This document shows, in pieces, positions 1 to 9,880 of a stretch of 64,000 nt of DNA. Position numbers and translations under genes: made by a program. The stretch spans positions 124,001 through 188,000 of the forward strand of contig MLAV02000012.1 in NCBI GenBank assembly GCA_001870995.2, given 5' to 3'. Within the stretch, counting starts at the first letter, position 1; each line of letters begins with the position of its first letter. Origin of the DNA: Chitinophaga sp. CB10. Its GTDB lineage: Bacteria; Bacteroidota; Bacteroidia; Chitinophagales; Chitinophagaceae. Below the pieces are notes generated by a model. The model did no database searches. It was not told the DNA's origin and saw only the letters and a list, made by a program, of their open reading frames with translations.

Positions 1-2624
1 ATGGCGTTCCTTGCGGAACCATTCGTAGGCACATCGCCTTTGAGCAGATAAGTGCCGTTAGGCATGAGGTCAAAATCACCATACTGGTACACGCCGTCGA
101 ACACGAGGCCGTACATTTCGCCCAGGGGCCGGCCCACGACAGAAATGTAGGGGAACAGGCCGGAATAGGTAGTATTGAAGAATGTACCGGAACCGTACAG
201 GATAGACTGCTGGCCTTCTGCCAGGGAGAGTATCTTGTTGCGGTTAAAGCTGATGTTGAAACTACTGTTCCAGGTAAACGCTTTGTTATCTACCACGGTA
301 GCGCCTATGGTGAACTCCAACCCTTTGTTTTCCAGCTTGCCCACGTTCTTGAAACCGGAGGCGCTTTCAATACCGTGCGCATATGGCAGGGCGGCATTCA
401 GCAGCAGGTCCTTCGTGGTGCGGATGTAAGCGTCCACGGTGAGGGTCAGCCTGTTTTTCAGGAAGGCCATATCCAACCCGATGTTTGCCTGTTCGTTGGT
501 TTCCCAGCGTAGGTTTGGATTTCCGGAAGACGTCATTACCGCGCCGATACCCAGCGGTCCGTTACCAACGGAGTACCAGTACTGGTTATTGGTGAGGGAG
601 AGCTGCGGCAAATAGCTGAAATCCCCTACCCTGTTGTTACCGGACGCGCCGTAGCCCAGCCTGATTTTACCATCGGAGATAAAGCTCACCGGTTTCATAA
701 ACTCTTCCGCACTGAAACGCCATGCCGCGGAAGCGGATGGGAAGTAGCCCCATTTGTTGCCGGCGGCAAATTTGGAAGAGCCGTCCGCACGGATGGAAGC
801 GCTGAAGAGGTATTTGGAGGCGTAGTCGTAGTTAACGCGCACCGCGCCGGAAGCCATCGTCCAGCGGCTGCTCATGGAAACCAGGGAGGTGTTGGCCGGC
901 GAAGCCAGGTCCAGCGCATCCAGGCCGAGGTCTTCATTCGGCACCTGGTTGGCGGAGAACTTGCGCTGGGAGTTCTTATTGCCCTGCGCTTCCACTACTG
1001 CCAGCACCGTCAGGTGATGGTTTTTATTAAACGTCTTGTTATAGGTCAGCGAGTTTTCGGAACGCCAGGTGGATACCGGCCTGAACTCGATGCTGCCGTT
1101 CACGCCATTCGAGTTCCATTTACTGCCCGATTGGGTGAGGGAGTTATTGAAGATATCCGTTTCCGTACTTACGCTGTTGATACCGCCAACGATGCGCAGG
1201 GTCAGGTCCTTCGTGATGGCGTATTGTGCATAGGCGTTGGCCATGAGGTTGCCCACCTTCGTCATCGTGTATTGGTTCTGGATATTCTGCAGCGGGTTTA
1301 CGCGATAGTCCTGGTTGTTGGCCAGCTCATTGCCCGGATCATAAAAATCATCGATCAGGTTGGCGGCACTGTCCCGCCCCTTAATGCTGGTCGTGGGCCG
1401 GAAGCCCCAAACGGAATACAGCGTGGTGGCGGAGGCGTAGAAGTTGGTAGCCGATACCGGGATACCAAAGGCTTCGCTGTAGGCATAGTTGGCATTGAGG
1501 CCTACCTTAAAGCGGCTGCTCACCGTTTGATCCAGCGAAAACCGGCCCTGGTAGCGTTTAAAGCCGCTGTTGATGATAATCCCTTTCTGGTTGTTGAAGT
1601 TGCCGGAGAGGGAGTATTTCGTTTTATCGTTACCGCCACGTACGGCAATATCGTGGTTGGTGTTTTGCCCTACGCGGTAGATGTAATCCTGCATGTCGAC
1701 GGACGCGCGGTTACGGTAGTCCTCCAGCTTTACGCCGCCGGCCAGGTACACGGAATCGTAAATGCCGGGATTCACTTCGCCTACATACTTCACAAAGTCG
1801 TAAGCGCTCATGAGCGGAATTTTGGCGGGTATCTGCTGCCAGCCATAGTAGCCGTTGTAGCTCACCTGCGGTACGCCGGTTTTCCCCTTCTTGGTCGTGA
1901 TGAGGATTACCCCGTTGGAGCCGCGGGCCCCGTAAATGGCCGTGGCGGAAGCGTCTTTCAGGATGTCGATGGACTCGATATCCGCCGGGCTGATGGCGTT
2001 GGCGTTGGAGCTTTCCGTCGGGAAGCCGTCGATGACATAGAGCGGAGAGTTGTCCTGCGTGATAGAACCCGCGCCGCGGATGACGATGTTGGCAATGGAG
2101 CCCGGCTGCCCGTCGTTACTGGCTACGGCCACACCGGCTACGCGCCCTGCCAGCGCCTCGTCAAATGATTTCACCGGCGCTTTTTCAAATTCTTTCATGT
2201 TTACGCTACCGACCGCGCCGGTCAGGTCCTTACGTTTTTGGGTGGCATAACCTACCACCACCACATCGCTGAGCGTGCCCGCCTGTTCGGCCATGCGGAT
2301 GTTGTACTCCGTACGCCCGTCCAGCGGCTGCTCCAGCCTGGAATAACCGACATAGGTAAATACGAGGGTGCTGCCCGGATTGGCGGCGATGGTGAAGCGC
2401 CCGTTGGCATCGGTAGTGGCGCCGGTCTTTTCGTTTTTCACCATGACGGTCACGCCTACCAGCGGCGTCCCGTCTTTGTCTTTTACTACGCCTGCATAAT
2501 TTTTTTTCTGCTGTGCAATTAGGATAAGTGGAGAAAGCATGATCCACATGACTAATAGTAGTAAATAAATCCCCGGGGAGCGGCGCCTGCGTCCCGCAAA
2601 GGTGGCTCGGAAAGTGTTAGTCAT
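1..2624 (-). CDS. SusC/RagA-type TonB-dependent outer-membrane receptor (3' part outside window)
   Basis: The reading frame is open from an ATG at 2624 to the window edge (874 codons seen, C-terminus missing). After a hydrophobic signal segment (about residues 20-38, ending LILIAQQ) comes a carboxypeptidase-regulatory-like domain (GVVKDKDGTPLVGVTV), then the SusC linker (DVVVVGYATQKRKDLTGAV) and a plug domain with the family motifs IVIRGAGSI, PLYVIDG and ILKDASATAIYGARGSNGV. The rest is beta-barrel-type sequence. SusC proteins import oligosaccharides through the outer membrane together with a SusD lipoprotein; the SusD partner would lie left of the window. It is divergent from the hybrid two-component gene, and a polysaccharide lyase lies just beyond, so the three probably form one utilisation locus. 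The large plus-strand frame inside it is a shadow. Confidence 0.95.
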   Translation of the reverse strand, partial: MTNTFRATFAGRRRRSPGIYLLLLVMWIMLSPLILIAQQKKNYAGVVKDKDGTPLVGVTVMVKNEKTGATTDANGRFTIAANPGSTLVFTYVGYSRLEQPLDGRTEYNIRMAEQAGTLSDVVVVGYATQKRKDLTGAVGSVNMKEFEKAPVKSFDEALAGRVAGVAVASNDGQPGSIANIVIRGAGSITQDNSPLYVIDGFPTESSNANAISPADIESIDILKDASATAIYGARGSNGVILITTKKGKTGVPQVSYNGYYGWQQIPAKIPLMSAYDFVKYVGEVNPGIYDSVYLAGGVKLEDYRNRASVDMQDYIYRVGQNTNHDIAVRGGNDKTKYSLSGNFNNQKGIIINSGFKRYQGRFSLDQTVSSRFKVGLNANYAYSEAFGIPVSATNFYASATTLYSVWGFRPTTSIKGRDSAANLIDDFYDPGNELANNQDYRVNPLQNIQNQYTMTKVGNLMANAYAQYAITKDLTLRIVGGINSVSTETDIFNNSLTQSGSKWNSNGVNGSIEFRPVSTWRSENSLTYNKTFNKNHHLTVLAVVEAQGNKNSQRKFSANQVPNEDLGLDALDLASPANTSLVSMSSRWTMASGAVRVNYDYASKYLFSASIRADGSSKFAAGNKWGYFPSASAAWRFSAEEFMKPVSFISDGKIRLGYGASGNNRVGDFSYLPQLSLTNNQYWYSVGNGPLGIGAVMTSSGNPNLRWETNEQANIGLDMAFLKNRLTLTVDAYIRTTKDLLLNAALPYAHGIESASGFKNVGKLENKGLEFTIGATVVDNKAFTWNSSFNISFNRNKILSLAEGQQSILYGSGTFFNTTYSGLFPYISVVGRPLGEMYGLVFDGVYQYGDFDLMPNGTYLLKGDVPTNGSARNA

Positions 2625-2767
2625 AATCGCTGGAATTAGTTGGAAATCCTGGTTGATACACAAATATGTAGTAAGCAGTCCGGAACAGGGGGAGATTATT
2701 CTAAATTTATGGGGGGAATTTTATAAATCTCCCTGCAAAACACTGATAATCATACGAATAAAAAACA

Positions 2768-2775
2768 TATATTTG
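2768..2775 (+). promoter_or_regulatory. Putative -7 box of the hybrid two-component gene
   Basis: TATATTTG matches the Bacteroidota -7 consensus TAnnTTTG and lies 27 bp before the start codon at 2803. No convincing TTTG -33 element is seen at the usual spacing. The 178-bp divergent gap must also hold the promoter of the SusC gene, for which only a one-mismatch box was found. Confidence 0.4.
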
Positions 2776-2802
2776 GGTGTGTACAATCCTTATATTTAGT
2801 GA

Positions 2803-5800
2803 ATGATTCTGAGATGCCTCCTGCTGATATGCCTGCTATTCCCTACTGTGTTCACCAAAAGTTACGGGCAGGATATTACATTTAATCATCTTACGGTAGA
2901 AGACGGGCTATCGCATAACGCGGTATTATCCATCGTGCAGGACCAACAGGGCTTCATCTGGTTCGGCACTCATTATGGGCTGAACCGGTATGACGGACAC
3001 CGCTTCAAAATCTATCACCAGCAGGCGGCGGATACGACCTCCATACCCGGCAATACCATCATGAGTATGTACCGGGACCGGCACAACAAGCTATGGGTTG
3101 GCACCACGGCCGGCCTGGCGCAATACGATCCCATTCATGACCGCTTTATACGCATCCTGCTGGATACGGCGTACACCCCCAATATCAATTGCATCCTGGA
3201 AGACAGCAAAGGCCGCTACTGGTTTGGCGCCAACAACGGGCTGTATGTTATCGACGGGCAGCGGACGAAGTTCATTGCGCCGCCGGATATTGCGGGTTAT
3301 GTGGTGCGCGCGCTGTATGAGGACAAGCAAGGCAATATCTGGGTGGGCACCAATACCGGGCTTACGAAGATCAGCGGCAACCGCTTTGAGCATATACGAC
3401 GCGTGGACGGATCCGCCAACACGCTTTCCATGAATTTTATCACCGCCATTACTGCCGATTCGCAGGGCCGTCTGTGGTTAGGCACGCAGACCGGCGGAGT
3501 GAATATTTACGAGCCGGTGCATGGCCGGTTCACTTTATTATCTCCCCCCACCATTATTAACAATATAATACGACGTGTGACGCCCGACCCGCAGGGGAAC
3601 ATGTGGATAGGCACCCAGGAAGGACTCACCATCATTGACCCGGTAACCATGCGGGCCCGCCACTACCGGCAGGATATGCGGGAACCCGGCGGGTATGGCC
3701 TCAGCCAGAACTCCGTCCATAGTATTTACCAGGACAACAGCGGCGCTATGTGGGTGGGCACTTACTTTGGCGGCGTCAATATGGTGCATGCCTACGGCTC
3801 ATCGTTTACCAACTGGCAAATCCATCCCCCGCTGAACGGCATCAGTAATAATGTGATCAGCAGCATCCTGGAAGATGCGGCGCACAACTACTGGATTGGC
3901 ACGGAAGGGGGAGGACTGAATTATTTCAATCGCGCCACGGGGAGGTTCACGACCTATAAAAACGATCCCGCCAACCCCGGTAGCCTCGGCAGCAACCTGG
4001 TAAAGGTGGTGTATGAAGATAAAGATCACCAGGTATGGATAGCCACGCATGGCGGAGGCCTGAACCTCTTGCAGCAAGGGCGTTTTAAACGGTTCTTCTA
4101 CAATGCCAAAGACCCCGGGACCTTCTCCCGCGAGGTAACGGCGCTGTTGGAAGATAGCAAAGGCCGCTTCTGGATTGGCGCTAATAACCAGCTGCAGGTC
4201 TTCCACCGCCATGGCAGCGAATTGGTAAAGCAGGCAGATTCCACTTTGCCGGGGCCAATGGCCAAACAATCCATCCGCTATATTTTTGAAGACTCCCAAC
4301 ACCGCATACTCATCGGCACCATCAGCTACCTGTATGTCCTGGAAGGCGACAGCCTCCGGCGGCTGCAAAGCGGTTACGTGAACTCCATCCAGGAGGACCA
4401 CCTGCACCAGATTTGGGTGAGCATGTACTTCGGCGGACTGGTAAAATATTCGCCCGATCTCAAACAATCGGTGCAATACCGGGTAAAAGACGGGCTGCCG
4501 AATGACAACGTCATCGGGCTGCTGGAAGACAAACAGCACGCCCTCTGGATCAGCACCTACAATGGGCTGGTGCGCTTCGACCCCGCCCGCAATACGTTCC
4601 AGACTTTCACCACCAGCGACGGGCTGGCAGGCAATGCGTTTAACTACAATTCCTTCCTGAAGGACAGCCGGGGCGAGTTCCTCTTTGGCGGTTACAACGG
4701 CATCACCAGCTTCTTCCCGGACCGGGTGATGACCAACACCACGCCTTCCCCCCTGCGGTTTACAGGCCTGCGCCTGTTCAACAATCCCGTGGGTATCGGT
4801 ACGGAGGATCAGCTTTTGCAGCAGGACATCAGTTATACCCGTAGCCTGGCTTTTAAGCATAACCAGGAAGTGTTTACCCTGGAATTTGCCCTGCTCAATT
4901 ATGTGAAGAGTAATAAAAACCGCTATGCGTATAAGCTGGAAGGGGCCGACAGGGACTGGATTGAAACCACGACTCCCGGTGTCACCTATACGAATTTATC
5001 TTCCGGGCAGTACGTTTTCTGGGTCAAAGGCGCCAATAACGACGGCGTGTGGAGCGCGCCGGCGCGGATGGAAATCACCATCCTCCCGCCCTTCTGGCGT
5101 ACCTGGTGGGCTTATACGCTTTATGTAATCGCTATTGTGGCGTTATTCTTTTTCGTTACCCGCTTCTTTTTCCTGTGGGCCTTGCTCCGGAAGGAAGAAG
5201 AATTGCACCAGGTGAAGCTTAACTTCTTCACCCACGTGTCCCACGAGATACGCACGCACCTCACGCTGCTGCTGGCGCCCGTGGAGCGCATGATGGATAC
5301 CCTCCGCAAGGACGATCCGCTGCAGGGCACGCTGGGGCAGCTGCGCAACAATGCGGACCGGCTGCTGAAGCTCGTCAACGAGCTGATGGACTTCCGCAAG
5401 GCGGAAACCAATCACTTACGGTTACACATATACGAACAGGACCTCATCCCTTTCCTGGAACAGATTTACGCCGGCTTCCGGGACCTCTCCATGGAGCGTA
5501 ACATCCGCATGGAGCTGCGCCATGAGCAGGATGCGGTTTGGCTGTACTTTGACCCCGAGCAGCTGGAAAAAGTATTTTTCAACCTGCTCACCAACGCCTT
5601 TAAATTCACGCCGGACGGGGGCCGGATACTGGTGCATGCGGCTGTTACCCGGCAAAACTGCATCATAACGGTAACGGATAATGGAAGAGGCATCGCCCCG
5701 GAGTATGTGGACAAGCTGTTCACCAACTTCTTCCAGGTGCAGGACCACGGCCTGCAAAACACCGGCTATGGGATAGGCCTGGCCCTGTCCAAAAATATTG

Positions 5801-6783
5801 TGGAGCAGCATAAGGGTACGCTGACCGTGCAGAGCGAGCCTTCCACGGCGGAAAAAGAGGGCTGCACGGTATTTACGGTGACCCTGCCGCTGGGCAGCCG
5901 GCATTTTGAAGGCAGCATCCATACCGTGGGTACTGCTCCGGCCATGCCCAAACCCGCTACCAAAGCGGTTCCCGTAACGGAAGCAGGCCCGGAAGCGGAG
6001 GTCGCGGCGCCGCAGCCGTTCACCATTCTCATCGTGGAGGACAACCCGGAACTGCGGGCGCTGATCAGCCAAACCTTCCGCGGACAATATACCGTGCTGG
6101 AAAACGAAAACGGGGCGGATGGCCTTAACACCGCCACCACCCAAATCCCCGACCTGATTATCAGTGATGTGATGATGCCGGAAATGGACGGCCTGGCGTT
6201 TTGCAAGGCAATTAAAACCGATGAAAGGACGAGTCATATCCCCGTGATACTGCTGACGGCCAGGAGCTCCCAGGCGGACCACGTGAGCGGGCTGGAAACC
6301 GGGGCGGACCTCTACCTCACCAAACCATTCAGCACCAAAGTGCTGGCCCTGAATGTACGCAACCTGCTCACCTCCCGGGAAAAAATGCGGGAGCGGTACA
6401 GCCGGCAGTTGCATACTATCACGCCCGCCCCGCCGGAGCCGCTGCCGACCAGCGTGGACAATGCCTTCCTGGAAAAAGTCATCGCCCTGGTGGAGGAACA
6501 TATGGAGGACCAGGAATTTGGGGTGGACATGCTGGCCCGTAAAGTGGCCATGAGCCAACCCGTGCTGTACAAGAAGCTGAAAGCCGTGACGAATATGTCC
6601 GTCAACGATTTCATCAAATCCCTCCGGCTGAAAAAAGCCGCCGCGCTCATACGCACCCGGGAACATACCGTGTACCAGGTATCGTATATGGTGGGGTATA
6701 ACGACCCGAAATATTTCAGCCGGGAGTTCAAGAAACAGTTCGGGAAAACGCCATCCGAATACGCCGGAACGGCGGAATTATGA
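2803..6783 (+). CDS. Hybrid two-component system sensor/regulator (HTCS), 1326 aa
   Basis: A one-protein signalling system that senses glycan fragments in the periplasm and activates a nearby utilisation locus. Domain order: signal peptide (1-23, ending SYGQ); about a dozen beta-propeller repeats of the type IWVGT-x-x-GL up to about residue 640; Y_Y_Y domain (about 680-765); one membrane helix (about 770-798); histidine kinase with H-box His814 and ATPase motifs TDNGRGIAPEYV and GYGIGLALSKN; receiver domain (ILIVEDNPELR, phospho-acceptor Asp1122 in ISDVMMPEMDG); AraC-type helix-turn-helix at the C-terminus (about 1225-1320). The residue five after the phospho-histidine is His819 where the textbook H-box has Pro. 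Length and order are normal for the family. Its neighbours, a divergent SusC and a downstream family 8 lyase, suggest the ligand is a uronic-acid polysaccharide; that is inference. Confidence 0.95.
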   Translation: MILRCLLLICLLFPTVFTKSYGQDITFNHLTVEDGLSHNAVLSIVQDQQGFIWFGTHYGLNRYDGHRFKIYHQQAADTTSIPGNTIMSMYRDRHNKLWVGTTAGLAQYDPIHDRFIRILLDTAYTPNINCILEDSKGRYWFGANNGLYVIDGQRTKFIAPPDIAGYVVRALYEDKQGNIWVGTNTGLTKISGNRFEHIRRVDGSANTLSMNFITAITADSQGRLWLGTQTGGVNIYEPVHGRFTLLSPPTIINNIIRRVTPDPQGNMWIGTQEGLTIIDPVTMRARHYRQDMREPGGYGLSQNSVHSIYQDNSGAMWVGTYFGGVNMVHAYGSSFTNWQIHPPLNGISNNVISSILEDAAHNYWIGTEGGGLNYFNRATGRFTTYKNDPANPGSLGSNLVKVVYEDKDHQVWIATHGGGLNLLQQGRFKRFFYNAKDPGTFSREVTALLEDSKGRFWIGANNQLQVFHRHGSELVKQADSTLPGPMAKQSIRYIFEDSQHRILIGTISYLYVLEGDSLRRLQSGYVNSIQEDHLHQIWVSMYFGGLVKYSPDLKQSVQYRVKDGLPNDNVIGLLEDKQHALWISTYNGLVRFDPARNTFQTFTTSDGLAGNAFNYNSFLKDSRGEFLFGGYNGITSFFPDRVMTNTTPSPLRFTGLRLFNNPVGIGTEDQLLQQDISYTRSLAFKHNQEVFTLEFALLNYVKSNKNRYAYKLEGADRDWIETTTPGVTYTNLSSGQYVFWVKGANNDGVWSAPARMEITILPPFWRTWWAYTLYVIAIVALFFFVTRFFFLWALLRKEEELHQVKLNFFTHVSHEIRTHLTLLLAPVERMMDTLRKDDPLQGTLGQLRNNADRLLKLVNELMDFRKAETNHLRLHIYEQDLIPFLEQIYAGFRDLSMERNIRMELRHEQDAVWLYFDPEQLEKVFFNLLTNAFKFTPDGGRILVHAAVTRQNCIITVTDNGRGIAPEYVDKLFTNFFQVQDHGLQNTGYGIGLALSKNIVEQHKGTLTVQSEPSTAEKEGCTVFTVTLPLGSRHFEGSIHTVGTAPAMPKPATKAVPVTEAGPEAEVAAPQPFTILIVEDNPELRALISQTFRGQYTVLENENGADGLNTATTQIPDLIISDVMMPEMDGLAFCKAIKTDERTSHIPVILLTARSSQADHVSGLETGADLYLTKPFSTKVLALNVRNLLTSREKMRERYSRQLHTITPAPPEPLPTSVDNAFLEKVIALVEEHMEDQEFGVDMLARKVAMSQPVLYKKLKAVTNMSVNDFIKSLRLKKAAALIRTREHTVYQVSYMVGYNDPKYFSREFKKQFGKTPSEYAGTAEL

Positions 6784-6860
6784 AAATTCACCCCATTCAT
6801 TTAGAATATCCACCCCTGTGCGCCAACGGGTTATAGTAGATTTGTTACAAACCCACTGTT

Positions 6861-9755
6861 ATGAAAATCAAAATTCTACTTATCATGGCCTGGTGCCTGG
6901 TGGCGCAGGTAACCCGTGCCCAGACGGAGTACGTCACCATCATGGACCGTATCCGGGCGGAGCTTTTGTCGCAGGCAAGCAACACCACCACGCTGGACAA
7001 TAACGTGACCAGCACGCTGGCCACCCTGCAGTCCAACGGCTCCTGGCCGGATGTGAATTATGCCTACAGCTCCACTACCTACACCGCGGATGTACACATC
7101 AACCGCGTGAAGACTTTTGCCCAGGCGTATTCCAAGCCGGGCAGCAGCTATTACCAGAGCAGCGCGCTGTTTAACGCCATCGTGAGCAGCCTCACTTACT
7201 GGAACACTGCCGATCCGCAGAGCTGGAACTGGTACCATAACCAGATTTCCAATCCCCAGCGCATCGGGGAAATCCTGATCCTGCTGGAAACGGCGCCGGC
7301 CAGCCTGGGCTCCCTGCGCAGCGCTTTGCTCACGCAAATGAACCGGGGCAACCCCAGCGCGCAAACAGGGGCCAACAAGCTGGATGTGGCCACGCATTTT
7401 ATGTACCGCGCCTGCCTCACGGCCAACGACTCCCTGATGCAGTACAGTGTGGACCAGGTTTTTTACCCCCTCATGCTCACGACGGCGGAAGGCATCCAGC
7501 ACGATTACTCCTACCAGCAGCATGGCCCGCAGCTGTATATTTACGGCTACGGCAGCGTGTTCGTGGAAGGGGAAACAAAGATAGCATACTACCTGAGGGG
7601 CACGTCGTACGCACTGTCCGGCAGCCGCCTCGCTATTTTCAGCAACTTCGTGCGCAACGGCTTCCTGAAGGCTATGCGCAGCAAGTATATCGACTACGGT
7701 ACCAACGGCCGCAGCATCAGCCGGGAAAATAACTTAGCCGTGGGCGTTACGGCGCACCTGGAAAAGCTGAAGGTGCTGGATACGGCGAATGTGACGGAAT
7801 ATAACCAGAACATCGCCCGCCTGAACGGGACGCAGCCCCCGGGCTACCTGCTGCCTGACCTGCATACGCACTTCTGGCGGTCCGACTATACCCTGCATCA
7901 CCGCAGCGGCTACCTCTTTGGCCTGCACCTGACCTCCACCCGTACGGCCAAGCAGGAAAACGGGAACGGGGAAAACCTGAAAGGGTACTACCTCTCCGAC
8001 GGGTCCACCCATATTGCCATGAACGGGAACGAGTATTACAATATTCCCCCGGTGTGGGACTGGAGCCGTATTCCCGGAACGACGGTACCGTACATAACTA
8101 CCATTCCGCTGCGCGCCAGCTGGGGCGTGAACTTTGGCACAACGGCATTTGCCGGCGGCGTGTCCGACTCGCTGTACGGCGTTTCCGCGCTGCAGTTCTC
8201 CGACTACAATACCCAGGCCCGCAAAGCATGGTTCTTCTTTGACAAGGAAGTGGTATGCCTGGGCGCGGGTATAACGTCAACGGCTACACAGCCCATTAAT
8301 ACAACTGTTAACCAGTGCCTGTTGAACGGTACGGTGAGCGCCAAAGTGAACGGGGCGGTCAGCACGATTGCCAACGGCAGCTATACCTATAATAATAACC
8401 TGAAATGGATTACGCATAACGGCGTGGGCTATTACTTCCCCAATGGCGGCCAGTTGCAGCTTACCATGCAATCCCAGTCCGGCACGTGGAGGAGCATTAA
8501 CAACGGCGGCAGCACTACCGTGCAGAATATGAATGTGTTTACGCTGTGGTTCAACCATGGCACAGCGCCTTCCAACGGAAGCTATGCTTATTATGTATTA
8601 CCGGGTCAGGATATGAATACCTATGATACGACCGCGGTGCGGGTGTACCAAAATACTTCGGCCATGCAGGTGGTGTACCATGCGGGTTTGAATATCTGGC
8701 AGATGGTATTTTACCAGGCGGGTACTTTCCACCAGGATTCCGTCACCGTTACGGTGGACAGGCCTTGTGCGCTCATGCTGCAAAACGTAGGCAGTTCCAA
8801 TGTAAAAGTAGCGGTAGCCGATCCCGCACAATCCACCCTGCCGGTGAATATTTATTTTAACCTCCCCGGCATTTCACAAACCCGCCAGCTTACGGCGGCG
8901 ATGCCTTCCGGCGCGTATGCTGGCAGCACGGTGATGTATAACGTGAACGCCAGTACGCCGGTTTACAGCGTGTCTACCGTGGCGGCTGTTGCCGATGCGT
9001 ATGTACGGGGCGGCAGCGCTTATGCCGGCGTCAATTACGGTACCGGCAGCCTGGTATTGAAGCAGGATGCCAGCATCAGCTATACCCGGGAAGTGTTTTT
9101 GAAATTCAATGTAAACGCCCTGCCGGCAGGCGCTACCCGGGTGAAGCTGCGGATGTATGTGAACTATGCGAATACTTCCATTACTACCGTGCCGTGGATC
9201 TTGCAATACGTGAGTAACGACAGCTGGACGGAGAGCGGCATCACCTATAACAATATGCCGGCCGCCAGCAGCGCGGTGGATACGGTGATGGGCCGTGCCG
9301 CCGGCAATTTTGCGGAGTGGGATGTGACGGATATTGCGCTGGCACAGCAGGCCGGCGATGGCGTGTTATCCCTGAAGCTGGTTTCCGGCCTGGCCGGTTC
9401 CACAACGGATGCAATGTTTACCTCCCGCGAAGGGGCGGACAGCACGCAGCGGCCCATGCTGGTTTGCAGCACGGAAAGCGCTGCCATGAGCACGTTTGCA
9501 GCCAGCGACAGTAAAATGAGCGGTACAAGCATTTACCCCAACCCGGCGGAGAAATTCATCCGGGTAACGAGTGATAAACCCTGGTTGCAGGCGGAGATCA
9601 GGGATGCCAACGGCAAACTCCTGAAGGTGGTGAATGTGGCTAAAAGGGATAATCCGCAATTTGAGATACCCCTGGAAGATGTACAACCGGGGATGTATAT
9701 ACTGGTGTTGCGGGGAAAGGGCAGGCAGTTGGTGCGGAAGATTGTGAAGATATAG
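6861..9755 (+). CDS. Secreted polysaccharide lyase family 8 with DNRLRE and type IX sorting domains
   Basis: Family 8 lyases cleave hyaluronan, chondroitin or xanthan by beta-elimination. After a signal peptide (1-20, ending VTRAQ) comes an alpha/alpha-toroid domain with the catalytic set spaced as in chondroitin AC lyase: Asn172 (GANKLD), His221 and Tyr230 (HGPQLYIYGYG), Arg284 and Arg288 (RSISREN). The beta-sandwich lyase domains follow to about residue 690. A DNRLRE-type domain (about 700-865, AYVRGGSAYAGVNYG) and a type IX secretion sorting tail (SIYPNPAEKFIRV to KIVKI) end the protein. It lies 77 bp after the hybrid two-component gene on the same strand. Substrate cannot be decided from sequence; the combination of lyase, HTCS and SusC supports one glycosaminoglycan-like or xanthan-like target. 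The added C-terminal domains make it longer than the usual 700-800 residues. Confidence 0.92.
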   Translation: MKIKILLIMAWCLVAQVTRAQTEYVTIMDRIRAELLSQASNTTTLDNNVTSTLATLQSNGSWPDVNYAYSSTTYTADVHINRVKTFAQAYSKPGSSYYQSSALFNAIVSSLTYWNTADPQSWNWYHNQISNPQRIGEILILLETAPASLGSLRSALLTQMNRGNPSAQTGANKLDVATHFMYRACLTANDSLMQYSVDQVFYPLMLTTAEGIQHDYSYQQHGPQLYIYGYGSVFVEGETKIAYYLRGTSYALSGSRLAIFSNFVRNGFLKAMRSKYIDYGTNGRSISRENNLAVGVTAHLEKLKVLDTANVTEYNQNIARLNGTQPPGYLLPDLHTHFWRSDYTLHHRSGYLFGLHLTSTRTAKQENGNGENLKGYYLSDGSTHIAMNGNEYYNIPPVWDWSRIPGTTVPYITTIPLRASWGVNFGTTAFAGGVSDSLYGVSALQFSDYNTQARKAWFFFDKEVVCLGAGITSTATQPINTTVNQCLLNGTVSAKVNGAVSTIANGSYTYNNNLKWITHNGVGYYFPNGGQLQLTMQSQSGTWRSINNGGSTTVQNMNVFTLWFNHGTAPSNGSYAYYVLPGQDMNTYDTTAVRVYQNTSAMQVVYHAGLNIWQMVFYQAGTFHQDSVTVTVDRPCALMLQNVGSSNVKVAVADPAQSTLPVNIYFNLPGISQTRQLTAAMPSGAYAGSTVMYNVNASTPVYSVSTVAAVADAYVRGGSAYAGVNYGTGSLVLKQDASISYTREVFLKFNVNALPAGATRVKLRMYVNYANTSITTVPWILQYVSNDSWTESGITYNNMPAASSAVDTVMGRAAGNFAEWDVTDIALAQQAGDGVLSLKLVSGLAGSTTDAMFTSREGADSTQRPMLVCSTESAAMSTFAASDSKMSGTSIYPNPAEKFIRVTSDKPWLQAEIRDANGKLLKVVNVAKRDNPQFEIPLEDVQPGMYILVLRGKGRQLVRKIVKI

Positions 9756-9795
9756 GAAGATTTTAAAGTTTTAGTGTAATTTTTAAAAGGTGAAC

Positions 9796-9825
9796 GGCGT
9801 GTCATATTTATGATACGCCTTTTTT
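9796..9825 (+). terminator. Intrinsic terminator after the PL8 gene
   Basis: GGCGTGTCAT and ATGATACGCC form a 10-bp stem (one G-T pair) followed by a run of T on the plus strand. It lies 40 bp after the lyase stop and faces the 3' end of the MFS gene. Confidence 0.75.
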
Positions 9826-9880
9826 ATGGGATTACGGAGAGAAGGCAAGCCTCCTCTCCTGTTTGGGAAAGTTTTTAATT

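Noticed and set aside
1014..2168. 384-codon open frame on the plus strand
   Set aside because: It lies opposite the conserved SusC plug and barrel coding sequence and has the low-complexity look of an antisense shadow in GC-rich codons.
3799..6666. Long minus-strand frames (353 and 414 codons) opposite the hybrid two-component gene
   Set aside because: The plus-strand protein has continuous recognised domains throughout; the antisense frames show none.
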